NCBI GenBank assembly: GCA_948146395.1
Contig: OX411556.1
Coordinates: 3,285,001 to 3,349,000 of the forward strand
Length of the DNA: 64,000 nucleotides
Source of the DNA: Fragum whitleyi
Lineage: Eukaryota > Mollusca > Bivalvia > Cardiida > Cardiidae
Direction: 5' to 3'
Shown piece after piece: positions 35,811 to 48,300 of the stretch. Numbering within the stretch: position 1 is the first letter of the stretch; each line of letters starts with the position of its first letter. The position numbers were made by a program, and so were the translations under genes. Under the pieces are notes generated by a model, which was not told the DNA's origin, did not search any database, and was given only the letters and a program-made list of their open reading frames with translations.

Positions 35811-36209
35811 AATTTCATCGTGAAATTGACCTTCATCTTAATCAAAACCATTCTAAATAGTTCACTCAGCGCCCCATTCATTCGTTCCAAACACTCACTC
35901 AGACCATTCAAAAAACGCTCCAAAATCACGTAAAAAGATAAGATTAACGACGTTATTCAAAAAAAAAAATATAGCGATTTAAATGATGAAATTGAATTTT
36001 TGAGTACCTGATATGAACTATTTATAGAAACTGTGTGCATTTATTATTAAAGGGGGGTAATAAATATCACTAATTTTGTTAATCCTAAGCAAAATCAGCG
36101 ATATTGGATTACCTTCATTTAATTTCCCTCAAAACTCACTCATCTAATATCATTCCAAAATCATTCCAAAATCAACCACTTTGTCAATTCCAGGATGTTT
36201 TTAGCTGTA
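35811..36209. mobile_element. TACAGTTA-ended MITE, copy in the integrin 3' UTR
   Basis: Left end TTACAGTTAATTTCATCGTG followed by AAATTGAC; right end in complement ATACAGCTAAAAACATCCTG. The centre contains the paired ggtaataaatatc and gatattggattacc blocks shared by all family members. It ends 28 bp from the integrin stop codon at 36238-36240. Confidence 0.82.
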
Positions 36210-36237
36210 TAACGTGTTTTGTTGTTTCAAATTTGTT

Positions 36238-36381
36238 TTATTTCTCCCCATCCTTAGTATCTATCGGTGTGTAGGGTTGATCACTGTTGATCTGTGAAGA
36301 CATTCGACTTTTCCGTCTATACAGACTCTCATGTTTCCACTTCTGAACTTCTTGGTGCTTCTTACGTTTGAAGAATCCACA
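36238..36381 (-). CDS. integrin alpha last exon: cytoplasmic tail
   Basis: After a ttttacag acceptor the exon reads CGFFKRKKHQEVQKWKHESL, a basic stretch (YRRKSR), and ends PYTPIDTKDGEK before TAA at 36238-36240: 47 residues. GFFKR is the invariant membrane-proximal motif that clasps the beta tail and controls activation. It joins in phase 0 to LWK of the transmembrane exon, across an 8.3-kb intron stuffed with nested transposons. An AATAAA overlaps the stop codon. Confidence 0.95.
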   Translation of the reverse strand, partial: CGFFKRKKHQEVQKWKHESLYRRKSRMSSQINSDQPYTPIDTKDGEK

Positions 36382-39300
36382 CTGTAAAAAAAAGGTCTTG
36401 TGTGTACTTTATGGAGCATTATAGGAGTCTAAATGCACATTTCTTTTCTTTAACCTCTTAGACTTAAAAACTCGTTCGAGTATTGTGAAAGCGATATGTC
36501 AATTTTGTATGTTTGTTGGATTCAATTTTGTCTTAATGAAACTTTGGCTAGGTTCAACATATATTCAAGTCGAATAAAACAAAATTGTTCGAATGGATTT
36601 GTCTTTGAAAAAGTGCTTGGCATTCTCTCTAAGGGCCGAACTTTTGAACCAAATGTATTGCGATTAAGTTGATCACAATTACTTCATACAGGGTGATTCA
36701 TAATATCTGCCATTATTCTTAACCATTATGTTTCTAATATAAATAGTCAAATTTCTTAAGTAAATATTCATCTGCATAGCAGACTATAGTCCGTTTGTCT
36801 TCTATATGGACCAACATTTCGCCAAAAATCTCAGAAATTAATTGATGAAACGCATTTTTTTGTTTTTCAGAATTTTTGAATGTAAAATAATGATTTTGTC
36901 CGTCCGTCTACATGTTAACTTTCAGCATTTCATACCTACTTGTAACTGTATTAAACGGAACAGCGAATTGTTGCTAAAAATAGTACTGATTTGCATAGGG
37001 GCCGAGTCAAAAGAGTAAGATTTTAAGTGAATTTTATTACTATAAAATCGAGTTTTTCAATATAATTAAGTTTGTCTAAGATTTTGGCTACCGTTGGATA
37101 TCAAATCTGTGTATATTCTCTCTTTCTTAAAAAACTTTTTGACCAGATAATTGGTTATTGATTTTATTCATTCTGAGATGAACCCTATATTTACATGTTA
37201 AAGGTCAAATGAAAAGCTCTTTTGACCTTACGTAAATACAAAGAGATGTATTAAAATAATCTGATGCGATATTCAAAATGAAAATAATATATACGATAAT
37301 GGTAAAATCGAGGATTTTCTTTGTTCACACTTGTAGCCCGCTATTGAAACTGACCTGTGACGTCATTGCAGTTATGAATGTATTGACGGAATAAGCAGAT
37401 CATATAAAATTACAGAATTTCGTTCAACCTATCACAGATTTTTCACAAATTTGTCGTAAAACGATTGTCTATAAGATGTTGCGGCAAGATGCAAGGGTCT
37501 AATTCATTTAAAATGTCTTGATGTAGCATTATTAATAGTATTAATTATCCTAATTGAATTCAATCGGGACCCGAAACATCTAGTATACACAAAGACATAG
37601 AAATATCTTTCGGTGTACTGATTGGTTATTCTTGCGCATGAATTGTCCGATAACCACGCCCCGTCAAAAGGTAATGAACCAATCAAACGCCTTTTGAAAT
37701 TTCCGGTGAACTGATTGGGTAAAATTTTGTCAAGTGTCAATTATAATCATGTATCTTTGGAAAACCACGCCCCGTCAATAAACCAAAGTGTAAACAGATG
37801 TCATAATTGCTGAAATTAGTAAAATAACTTATTTTGGTGTTCAATGATGAAAACATTTTGTTGTTGTAAAACCAAAATATCGCACTTACAGTTTAAAACG
37901 ATATTATTGAATTTTGAAAATGTACCCAATATTTTCGTTTACGAAAAAGGCTTGTTGAGCAGCTTCTGATCAGCTATAAACAGATGTTTCAGTACCAAAT
38001 TCTAAATCTTTCATCAAAGAACGTAAGGCTAGTGCGTAAAGAGTCGACCCTACTCAGATTGCGGACCGAGAAGGTTCGTAAATTGTCCAACTTTGATGAT
38101 TTTCTTTTACAAGAGTAATTTAGCTATTTGTTCCTTCCCTTGAAGGAGTTTTTTATGCGACCTCTGACTGACCCGTACTTGAACCAATCCTTTCATAACA
38201 TAATTATTTTAATTTTATGGAGTTCCCAGTCGGCCCACTTTCGCGTGACGGGTCACATATAATGAAGCTGAAGTTTAATGAATGGTCTCTTCGAACTTTT
38301 GCTCTGAGAAATTATTTCTTGAGTTCGAAGTTAACGTATAAACTTGAACAGTACGAAAGCCGGGAAGATTTCTTCCTGTTGTAATTTTGTCCAAGGGCGT
38401 AAAAACATGACACGCAGTACGCACACGCGTAATAAGTGATATATTAATCGTTGAACAATATCGTCGATGATTGATAAATTATCGAATCAACGCAAGTACA
38501 GCTTTTTAAAGCTACATTTGCGACATTTTGATCACCCGTCAACATTTTTATTTAGAACATTCTCTCTGGTTTGGCGCATTCTGTCTGTCCTCCTCTCTTT
38601 CCCTCTCCCTCTTTTAGTCTTTTTTTCTATCTTTATATCTTTTTTCTTGATATAAGACATTTAATACAACATTTAAACAGTTTTTCGATATTTACAATAT
38701 TGTGAAAACTTTTTTGTTGAAAAAAAGAGAAGAAATTTTCTTGGTGTAAACGATATTGAACCCGCTTGACACTTATTACAGCTTGAAATGGTGACCATTT
38801 TTTAATATATAAAAATGTTTTGTGTGCCGAAATAAAAAAAATGTATAAATTTGAAAAATGTTTCAGAAATGATTTTGAAAATAATTGGAATATTAGAAGA
38901 ATTATCGGTACACAGATAAGCACACACAGAAAGGGTTACCTTCGGTAAATCATTTGTCATGTGCGCTGTTGTGTAATCGGCAAGATGTCACAATGCTTTC
39001 AATAAACAAAACCATCCAGCTACATGTAATTTATAAAACTTTATGACTTAATTAAACACACATTTTATCCTTCAATGATTCAACTGACCTGCCGCAAAAG
39101 ACTAATTTTCAACCGGCGGTAGACCAAGACACAACCTTCAATCGACAACGGAATACCATCGAAATTGTGTTTAATTGAATTTATTTTTCTAATTATTTGT
39201 TCATGATATTCATTCGTTATATTTTTGACAAATTCAAAAAAAAAAGTGAAAACAAGGGTGAACATTTGTGGATTAAAGAAAATGGAAAAATCGTTGAAAA

Positions 39301-42300
39301 GGAAATTTGTACCGACAAATAATTATAGTTTGGAGGAATTTCATACCATTTAATTGCCAAAGCCCTGTTGAGGTAGGGTTTTATTCAATGTCTTGATTTA
39401 ATTTTGCATAATATATTTGATTGACTTTGTAGTAATATGGTTTTGACCAACCATCAAATGTGTTATGTCAAGCCTTTTTTATGTTTTCTTTTATATATCT
39501 GTATAATGAACAAAAGTTGAAGCTAAATGATTAGTCACTGTGAAATATTACTCTTAATGAGATCAAATTGGATTTCATTCTAAAGTTTTTACCAAATTTA
39601 CGAAGTGAACAGTCTGAAAAATGCCGATTTTAATTTGTGAGAGAAAAATGTTTATTTTTAATAAGATTACATCGTTACAACGGCGTGAAAACACTCTAAC
39701 CATGCCATAGTTTCCGACTTACGTTTATCCGGACCTTGTTGTTAGACTCGTGACTAGATATCTCAGATTTAGGGTTTAAAGTAAACATATCTGTAGTTTC
39801 CGCTTGCTTAGGTTTAAACTGTGCTGACTGCACAAGTTGATAGCGGTATAACAATATCGAACCTTCGTGTTGTTGTTCGATAGCTGTGATAATAACAAGC
39901 GTTCGCATTGTGTACCTTCGAGAGGAATGACTACAATGACGTCACATCCTGTGCGCAAGTGCGAAAATCCGTTTTCGGCCAGGTGAAAATTTCCAATAAA
40001 TCACGGTCGTTCTTTTGTAATTATTGTCCCTTTGGGTGTGTGTTTTTCGACGCGGATTTTTTATACCTTTTTATTTCAATTAAACTGATTGAAAAATATA
40101 TTTAGTTCTTGTTCGAAAAATAGCTTTTCATTTGATCTTTAAGACCAATCAAAAAGCATTATTAAATGAAGTAGTTGGGAATTTCACGAGGAAAACTTGA
40201 TGAAAAGGCGAGTACTAACGGTAAAAATCACGTGCTATTTAGATTTAAGATGACATGACCGTCGATATGCTAATTAGCATGTCCAAATAAGGAATAATGG
40301 ACATTTCATCTGTCAAAAGTTTAGTATAAAACCACGTGTTAATACTATATATGTTGATATTTTCTTACTTTTGAACAGCCTTCATCACCCCTCGTGTTTA
40401 AGAACGGATAATGCGAAAATATTAACTTTAACTAGATAGACAAAATCATTATTTTGAAATCATTTTATTTTCAAAAAATACTTTTTGGAATGGTATTTAG
40501 CTGAAATTAAGATTTTACTACATACTAATCCTTTATTCAAACACAATTTTATGTAATTGATGAAAAGGTTAGTCCATATAGAAGTCAAACGGACTATAAC
40601 TAAATTATGATTGATCTATGATTTGTTATAATGCCTATGATCCACCTTGTTTGGCGTCAAATATTTTTACAAATTTTCACCATTTTAGCAATAATGACGA
40701 TTTTTATCTTGAATCATTGCATTGTGTCTCATATTTCTCTCTCTTGATCACACTTTTTAAATCTCCTACATTCGCTGGTCACCGCCGGTATACCATATGA
40801 TTATTTAAGTTACCGTCAGAGGTCAAATAGGCCCAGATCAGATAATTGTGGTATATATTTCTAATAAGTCTTGCGAGTGATGAAATTTCTTAAGATTGTC
40901 CGCCATTCTAAAACCAGTTGAAGAATTATACGAAGTTATTCTACCTTGCTGGAAATATATACATAGTTCGTGCTAGTAAACTCGCATATTTCAATTTTAA
41001 TCAGCTACTATGCTCTCACAGTGTTGATCTCAACACGTTCACGACTTGCTTAGTCCGGAGACTGAATGGACATGTCTGCAACATTTGCCTGAACCAACTC
41101 TATTTAACCTTACAAGGAATAACTTTGGTGTACAGCCATTCACCAGCAAAAATAGAATGTTTTAAGAGAGTCTTCAAACGAGATTACTAGTCACTACATT
41201 TGCCGCAAGACAAGACGAATATTATTGATAAATCAAGATAAAGACATGAAGTCGTTATTGCCTGAAATTGGCGTCACGTTTTAAACCACAAAGAGCTTTA
41301 ACGTCGAACAGGATGGACACCATCAATAGCGCTAAAACAAATCATATCAATCAAAACTTCATTTTCCCTAAAGTCGTCATATTTAGCTTTTCAAACACTA
41401 TTTGTACCTAAAGTCGTCAGATAACTGTTTCCCTGCTTAGTTTATATTAAAACGGAACTATTCATGCATATTTCTATATATAAATATTTATTCTAAAATT
41501 TAAAACGTGTAAGATATTGGTAAAGAAAGAAGGCGGGGGTCATGCTGACGACTTTTGGACCTGGTAGACCTAAAGTCGTCACGACCAGGTACCTATAGTC
41601 GTCAATAGGTCCAAAAGTCGTCGCAGACTATAAGCCTGTAAAAATAGTCCAACTTATAATAAATGAACAGTGTAAAACGTGCTTAATTTTTATTTTCTAG
41701 GCAATAATGCAACATCGCTCTCAAACCAAGGGTTATAATACGATGTGGGAAAATTAGAAACTACAGAAACATACCCTTTACCTAAGTATAACCTAAGTGT
41801 GATAGCGTCTTCAGGCTTAAACGAGTGAAATGGTAGAATTTTTGCAAGAAATACTTGAAACTCATTGATAGGTGCTCCAGCCGGCGCAATGTGACTAAAA
41901 GATTTATCAAAGCTTCGTTAATTACATTTAGATAAACAAGGCCTCGTCCAAATTAAGTGACCTTCGGTATCTCGATTTATGATTACTAGGCATTAAAGTT
42001 TTGTCCTGGTCCAAATTAAAAAATGCAGACGACAAATGAGATTATTTTCTAATAGGAATATGGTTGAATTAATTGAGAAAGTGCTGGAAACGGATAGTTT
42101 TGTGGTTCATGAGCTGCATTGCTGACAAAGGCCCTTTCCACCGAGTCATTACATAAGAATCCCTAAATATATTCAAACTATCGGTGAGTAGTTATATTTC
42201 AAGGGTCATGTGGAGCCTTCAAAAATCACTAATGAGGTATGACACTGACATTTGCATTTGGGCAAGAATTTATTCAAATCGCTTTTGATACCAACACCAG

Positions 42301-45300
42301 TGCATTGAAAAAAAGCGATACGCTTATAATTTACACAAAGGATACATTTCGGAAAGTATTCCCATATGATTTGTACTTGAATAATATTTTTTCTATCCGT
42401 GAATAATCCGTCCTAACCTTCGCCTCAAGTGAAATTATTTCTCCAGCTGGGGATACGTCATATTTATTAGGCTGAGTGGCATTTTGTTTCTTATTGTATA
42501 ACATAGCTTAGACGGAAATAAAAACGTTACAAGAAATATGTGCTAGCTAATTTCATGTCCTTTTACAAGTTCTCTAACTGTATGGATTCACGAATATGTG
42601 ATATAGTAAATTTCGAAGCAGCATACGCTAAATTCAAGTTTACAAGTAAATTCACATTTACACAAAACGGTTTAATACAAATTTATTTTAATTCGACTGC
42701 ACTGAAACGAGCGCCTTTCGAGGGTCGCCCTCGAAAATTCAATCCTGGTGTTTCAATATCCCGTAGAGAGAGGCAGATGAATTAAGTGGGGCTTTGTTAT
42801 TCTATATACTTAAGGACAAAAGTTCTGTCCGGTTTCGTTTTGTTCAATAAAGCTTTAAATTTGAAAGATAATGACTTTGAAATATTGCTTAGCAATATCG
42901 ACTCTATCTTTAAAACACAGGGACTATTTTTACCGACATTGGATCACAAATGACGTTGATTGAGTCCCAATGACGTTAATAACGTTTTACATTTTTTCAA
43001 GCTCCATGCAACAAAGCTTAGTAAAGTTTTGCATGAGAGCCTTTCTGTATTGATAATCCAATATGAAAATACTAAAAAGGTTGGTAGATTATTTTTTTTT
43101 ACCTTTCAGAAACGCTATTTTCATTTTATCATACGTATTATGTTTTTGCAGGTTTTTTGTTAGATCATGAAATAAAGACGTTTTCTGCCATTTTTGGATT
43201 AATGAAACACGCATTTAATTAATTATGAGTTGTAAATGAAGTATGCATCGTTTACCTGAATTCAAGGGTTCATCTGGCCGCGTTTTTAACGACCTTAGTC
43301 AGAACGGCTAAATATACGTTGGGTTAATCCCTTTCCTTCTTTCAAGAAAAAAATATGCACGAGGCCATTAAAGTGGATACTGTATACAAGTATGCATAAT
43401 TTATGTTTATCAAACTCTGTCCTCGCTTGGATTTGAGCGAGTCGAAACTAGTAGACAATCTTACGAGCTAATTATTACGTCGTTTTATACTAAGACGGCA
43501 GATCAAAGTTTTACTAAACTACCGTAGATCGGAAGGTTTAATAGTCTACTTTGTAATAATGCTACATCCCTCCAATTTCAATTTCTCATGAAAAAAGATC
43601 TTACCTTATTTGCATATACGCGAAAAAAGACAAGTATTTTGTCGATAAGTATATATAAGGGATTTGTCCATACAACAAACCCAAGCGACTGTAGCGCTGG
43701 AACTGCGGGCCTCTATCATGTTAAGAGCCGAGCGCCTATACCACTAGGTCATCGAGAAATTGGTTCTAGAGCATGTTTTTTTTTTTCTTTTTTTTAACTT
43801 AGCATGTAACAATATAAGCGACGATAACGGTTAGTTATGAAACTACTGCTTAGTTCTCTCAAGGTTCTTTTCCTTGATTGATGTAAAGCACCTACACACA
43901 GGGCCTTGGCTTAACACCTCATCCGAAAGACAATTAATGTGTGCTAGTGTGCTTGCTCGGGAATAGAATCCACGATATTGGACTTCATGTCATTAACTTT
44001 TGAAGTCAGGTGCTCTTAAACTGAGCTAAATTGGCTGACTAATTGATTCTAGAACCAGAACAGTTAATGTATGTCCTAAACTCGTCATCTTGGACCTAAA
44101 GTCGTCATCAAAATTCAAGTTAGTTTATTGAGAAAATACCTATGACCAAGTAATAAAGGGAAGTCATACGTTTAGAAAAATATATGATTTGAAAGTCGGA
44201 GTTATCCCTTAAATTGTTCACGTTATGGTTTGTTAACATTCAGCTTTCGCGCAACAACACGTGTCTTTCCCTAACAACTTCGCGTGTTTCCATCTCTAGT
44301 GCGAAAAACACGAGTTCGGAACACAGGGCGTTTTCAGTTTATTGTAAAAGATATTCAATGCTAAAAGAGTAAAAATGAAACGAAAATCATTAATCTATCA
44401 AATAATGACGTTAAGTCTTCCTTGAATTCAATGGATATGACAGAAAACGAGGTCACCAAAAAGTGACGACAATAGGACACTGACGACTTTAGGGCACTTT
44501 ACTATACAGATGAATATCTACATAAGTAATTTGATTATTCATATCAAGACCATCATGGTTTAGAATAAGTACTAAGGAAATTTTGAATGTGTCTTTACCT
44601 AGCCACTTGTTCTTTTGCAGCAATTGAAAACATTACCATATGCGAGTATTCAGGGTGAATAACCCCACTATTTGATGAATAAAGACTAACCTTCCATAGT
44701 ATTACTATAACTAAAATAAGCAATACAACGGCCCCGGCTATACTACCAATAATTATCCATATATTTATCTCGTCAACCAAGGTTGCTTGCTCTACCACAA
44801 ATACTGTCACTTTCTGAAAATACATAGATATAAATCAGAAACACAACTGCCTTAGCTAAACACTAACTATACATATTTTTATTTCGTCTACCTTGACTGC
44901 TTACTTAACGACAAATACTGTCTCTTTCTAAAAATATAGCGTAGTGTATAAGCAAAGTCGTAAGACAATATCACATTCAAAATGATAAGGCACTTGGCTT
45001 CATTTGGAAGAGAATAGTATTTATTATTTTGTTGTTGTTGTTGACAAAGTTGTCAAGGCAACCAGGGTTCTATGTGGATTTCGATAAGTGAAGTATTTGA
45101 AAGAGCTTATCACAAGGAAGAATTATATGACCTTCGGCTGAAAACTAGTGGAAAAATTGGAAGAAAAAGATATTGTTTGTGGATCGACAGATATGTATCA
45201 TTTACACGTGGGAACTTTTAGTTTAGGTACGTTAAAAAGTGTGCCTTTTATTTGTGTGATTTTATGATTGTTTTAGTGTTATCACATTTTCAATAGCTTT

Positions 45301-48300
45301 GTGCAAGTAAGCTGGAAAAGTATATGTACGTGCTAGGGGGTGATATATTCGCGTTGAATTATATTTCGTCTAATGATTAATTGTTATATAAGCTAGATAA
45401 ATATATGTAGCATTACCTTCGCAGATACGGTTTCATCCCATGGCACTACTTTTCCTACAAACCAAATGGCTGGATCTGTAACCTTGGCTTCAGTTGTGTA
45501 GTGCACCTCAAGTTTTCCCTAAGAATGAAATACGTGTTAACCATTCAAATGTTTGAAAGCATGTTAATATACATGTATGAAGTACTATGAACGCATCATA
45601 GTACTCTTCTTGCGATGAATCAACTTTAAAGTACATTTTTCGACGGCTTTCGACGGCAAAGGAGCTTTTATCAGGTGAATGCTGCGAACGCTGGCTTCAC
45701 CTGATAAAAGCGGCTTTACACATATACATGTGATAAACGAAATTTGAGTGAGTATTTACGCTTGCATGTAGAGGGGCCATTTTCCTCATTACCAGGCCAT
45801 ACTGTTTGATTCTGGTCTAATTTCAAGGAAGTTGCAGACGACTTATTCAAATAGATATCATTTTCTTTACTTTTTTGCCATTCTGGTAGATAAAATTGTT
45901 GGAAACAAAGACATTGCTTCTTTTTATTATCATCCACAGTAATTTCCCAATCTACTTTTTTTAAAAAGACGGATTTATGGGGATGGTCAAACAAGTCATC
46001 ATAAATTCATAATCATGATAACTATTTAATTTAGAGACTATGTATGCATTGAATTTAATTACTTTGATTTTTTAAGAATAAGCGTAGAGGTTTGTTGCGT
46101 TTTAAAGTACCAGCATTAAGCTGGTTTGATTGTTAAATCTATCTTTATTGCACCCAACAAGATTCTTCCGTTCTGATTTTTTTCTAAAGCACTCCAAACA
46201 TCTATGGACAGTGTTTCGAATTCACAACTCTTTCAAATACCTGCGCGTAAGGTAAGTAGTTCTTTGAGAAAACTTGTCCATACTAGTAACTTGGTTTATG
46301 TTTCACCTGTGAGAAATTTTGACGCTTTTTGTTGAGACAAGAAAAAACTTAATGTCAGAACGACATACAGTCTTAAATTCGTCTGTTTTAATACCTCTTC
46401 CTTCGCGAGTGCATTTTCGTTAACATCTATTAGAATCTCTATCTCCGGCTTGTCTGAGGTTTCAAAATCCTCAATTTTGCACTCGATTGTCTGACACTGG
46501 TACATTGGGTCGTCACAATTCTGTAATAAATTGACGGAAAAGAAAATGTAGACCTTTATGTAGGTAAAAAAAATTTAGCGACTAATAAATGCTGGTGCCA
46601 AAAACAAAACTCGAATATTTTGTGAATTAATGATACGTTTCTTTTGAGACAAAAGTGACCAGTTCATACGGTTCTTTTTTTTCAAAGAATCTCAGGAACA
46701 TCAAAATATTCAGGGACTGTTATAATACATATAAAAAGGTTAACAGAACAAGAGAAAGCAGGAATTGTTTGTACAGAGATTTTAGACGAATGATTGACCT
46801 TACTATTATACTCTTTGTTGAACTCTGTCCGGTATTGTCTTTTTGTTCGCTCGTCGAAGCGTTATTAACCTCTCTCCTTCTACGATCTGAAATGAAGATT
46901 TAGATTTATTATTTCGAATTATATCAGGTCCGACTTAGTTCTCGTGGACGATCGGATTTTGGTAGACGCATTAGATACACGTCAATGAGGTATAGAGGGT
47001 ATCGTTTTTGAGGGATCGTTATTTTAAATGCAAGTCTTGCTTTACTGCCTCGAAGGATGACGGGAGGTTAGACGATCTGAGTTCTTTATAAAGAAGAGTT
47101 TCATCGCTATAGAAAACCTATGTCAAGGCGAGTGTATTATTGAATCCGATAGCTTATTTGCAACCCCCGCAACCTCCAGGAAGGAAACACTGCATGCTGC
47201 TGTCAAATATCAATTGAAATAAATCAATGAAAAGAACAAAAACGCCAATTGTAAAAAAAAAACGCACCAAACAGTTTCATTCGTTGTGTTAAAATTACCA
47301 CTATTCTGGAAATTGGTACGTGTGTTTTGGTCTATTTCATCCTATATTTAAGAGCTATTAACATATTATACATACTTGATTCAGGCGATGCTATGGTAAA
47401 CATAGTCGTTGTAGGCCTGGTGACAGTTGGGGCTTTTGTTGTTTGTACCTGACTGTCCTTGCCGGGTATATAACACATCTGGCTTGGATAGCCCTGAAGT
47501 AAAATACAGTTACTTATATCGTGGAATTGACATTCATCTAAAAAATCATTTAAATCGTTTACTCGGTGCTCCATTCATTCATTCCAAACTCACACTCAAA
47601 TTTTTCAGACACGCCGCTCCAAGATCACTTAAAAGATAAGATCAACAACTACAGTCAAAATAAATATAGCTGGAAATAAACGCGATTTCACTGACATATT
47701 TGAAATTATAAGAGTCTGATTGGTTCTTGAAGAAGAAGGTATTTAATCGTCTTATGGTACTTGGAAATAGTTTAAGCTAATGTTGTTCACGACATGTACA
47801 TGTATATACACAGCTTTGGAAGACAGTATGCACTTGTATTAGCCTGCAAAGATGTAAAACTTATACTAAGCTTATGCTATCGATTTTTTGAACAAAATTT
47901 GAATTCAGCTTCTTTCTATAATCATTTAGCTTTTTCCTTAATACAGTCGGTATGGATAATTTTACCAACCTACAAAAGTAGCTTTGAACTATGAGGTTTT
48001 GGAGAAGTTCTCAATGGCTCGCTTAAATATCACATTGCGCTTATCCAAAGCCCAAAAATGCACAATTTGTCAGATAGTTTTGCAAACTTACTTTAATTGT
48101 AGCAATGATTGTATCTCCCTTTTTAATCGGTACTGATATGTTCACGTAGGTCTTTGGCAGGAAGCTTGGGCCGTTATTTCTGATGTAGTAAATGTGTTGT
48201 AGGTCAAATGTTCGACTACTGCTGGGGTCGCCTTTATATCTAAACTGGTCCGAAACAGAGGTACTGTAAACAAACGAGAACAATTGAGGAACGTGTACAA

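Larger units (their letters stand above)
36689..44566. mobile_element. element A, copy 2, split by elements B and D
   Basis: Left end CAGGGTGATTCATAATATCT at 36689, interrupted at 36785 by element B and resuming at 40599 with sequence parallel to copy 1 (29820 onwards) up to about 41366. Element D then intervenes to 44494. The right arm resumes at 44495-44566 (cagatgaatatctacataag..catggtttagaataag), complementary to the left arm. The outermost ~30 bp of the right end are missing. It fills most of the last integrin intron. Confidence 0.8.

Noticed and set aside
31942..40142. Treating the inverted arms as a replication origin, a palindromic telomere or an organelle-type inverted repeat
   Set aside because: Each arm has its own TTAA duplication, and the second copy lies inside element B, whose other copy has an empty site.
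41500..43200. Possible transposase in element D (frame at 42540-42785 and neighbours)
   Set aside because: Frames are short, with no catalytic motif; element D looks non-autonomous.
43920..44040. tRNA gene on the minus strand
   Set aside because: A- and B-box-like words are present, but the cloverleaf stems do not pair and the spacing is wrong; more likely a SINE relic.
45716..45994. 92-codon minus-strand frame between two integrin exons, with a plausible acceptor and donor
   Set aside because: It is open only in phase 1 while both neighbours need phase 0, and the neighbours join perfectly without it. No integrin motif in its translation.
47377..47448. Thr-rich extension of the small integrin exon (APTVTRPTTTMFT) ending at a GTATGT donor
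   Set aside because: It would leave the wrong phase for exon 46395-46520; the CAG|GTACAA donor fits. Alternative use cannot be excluded.
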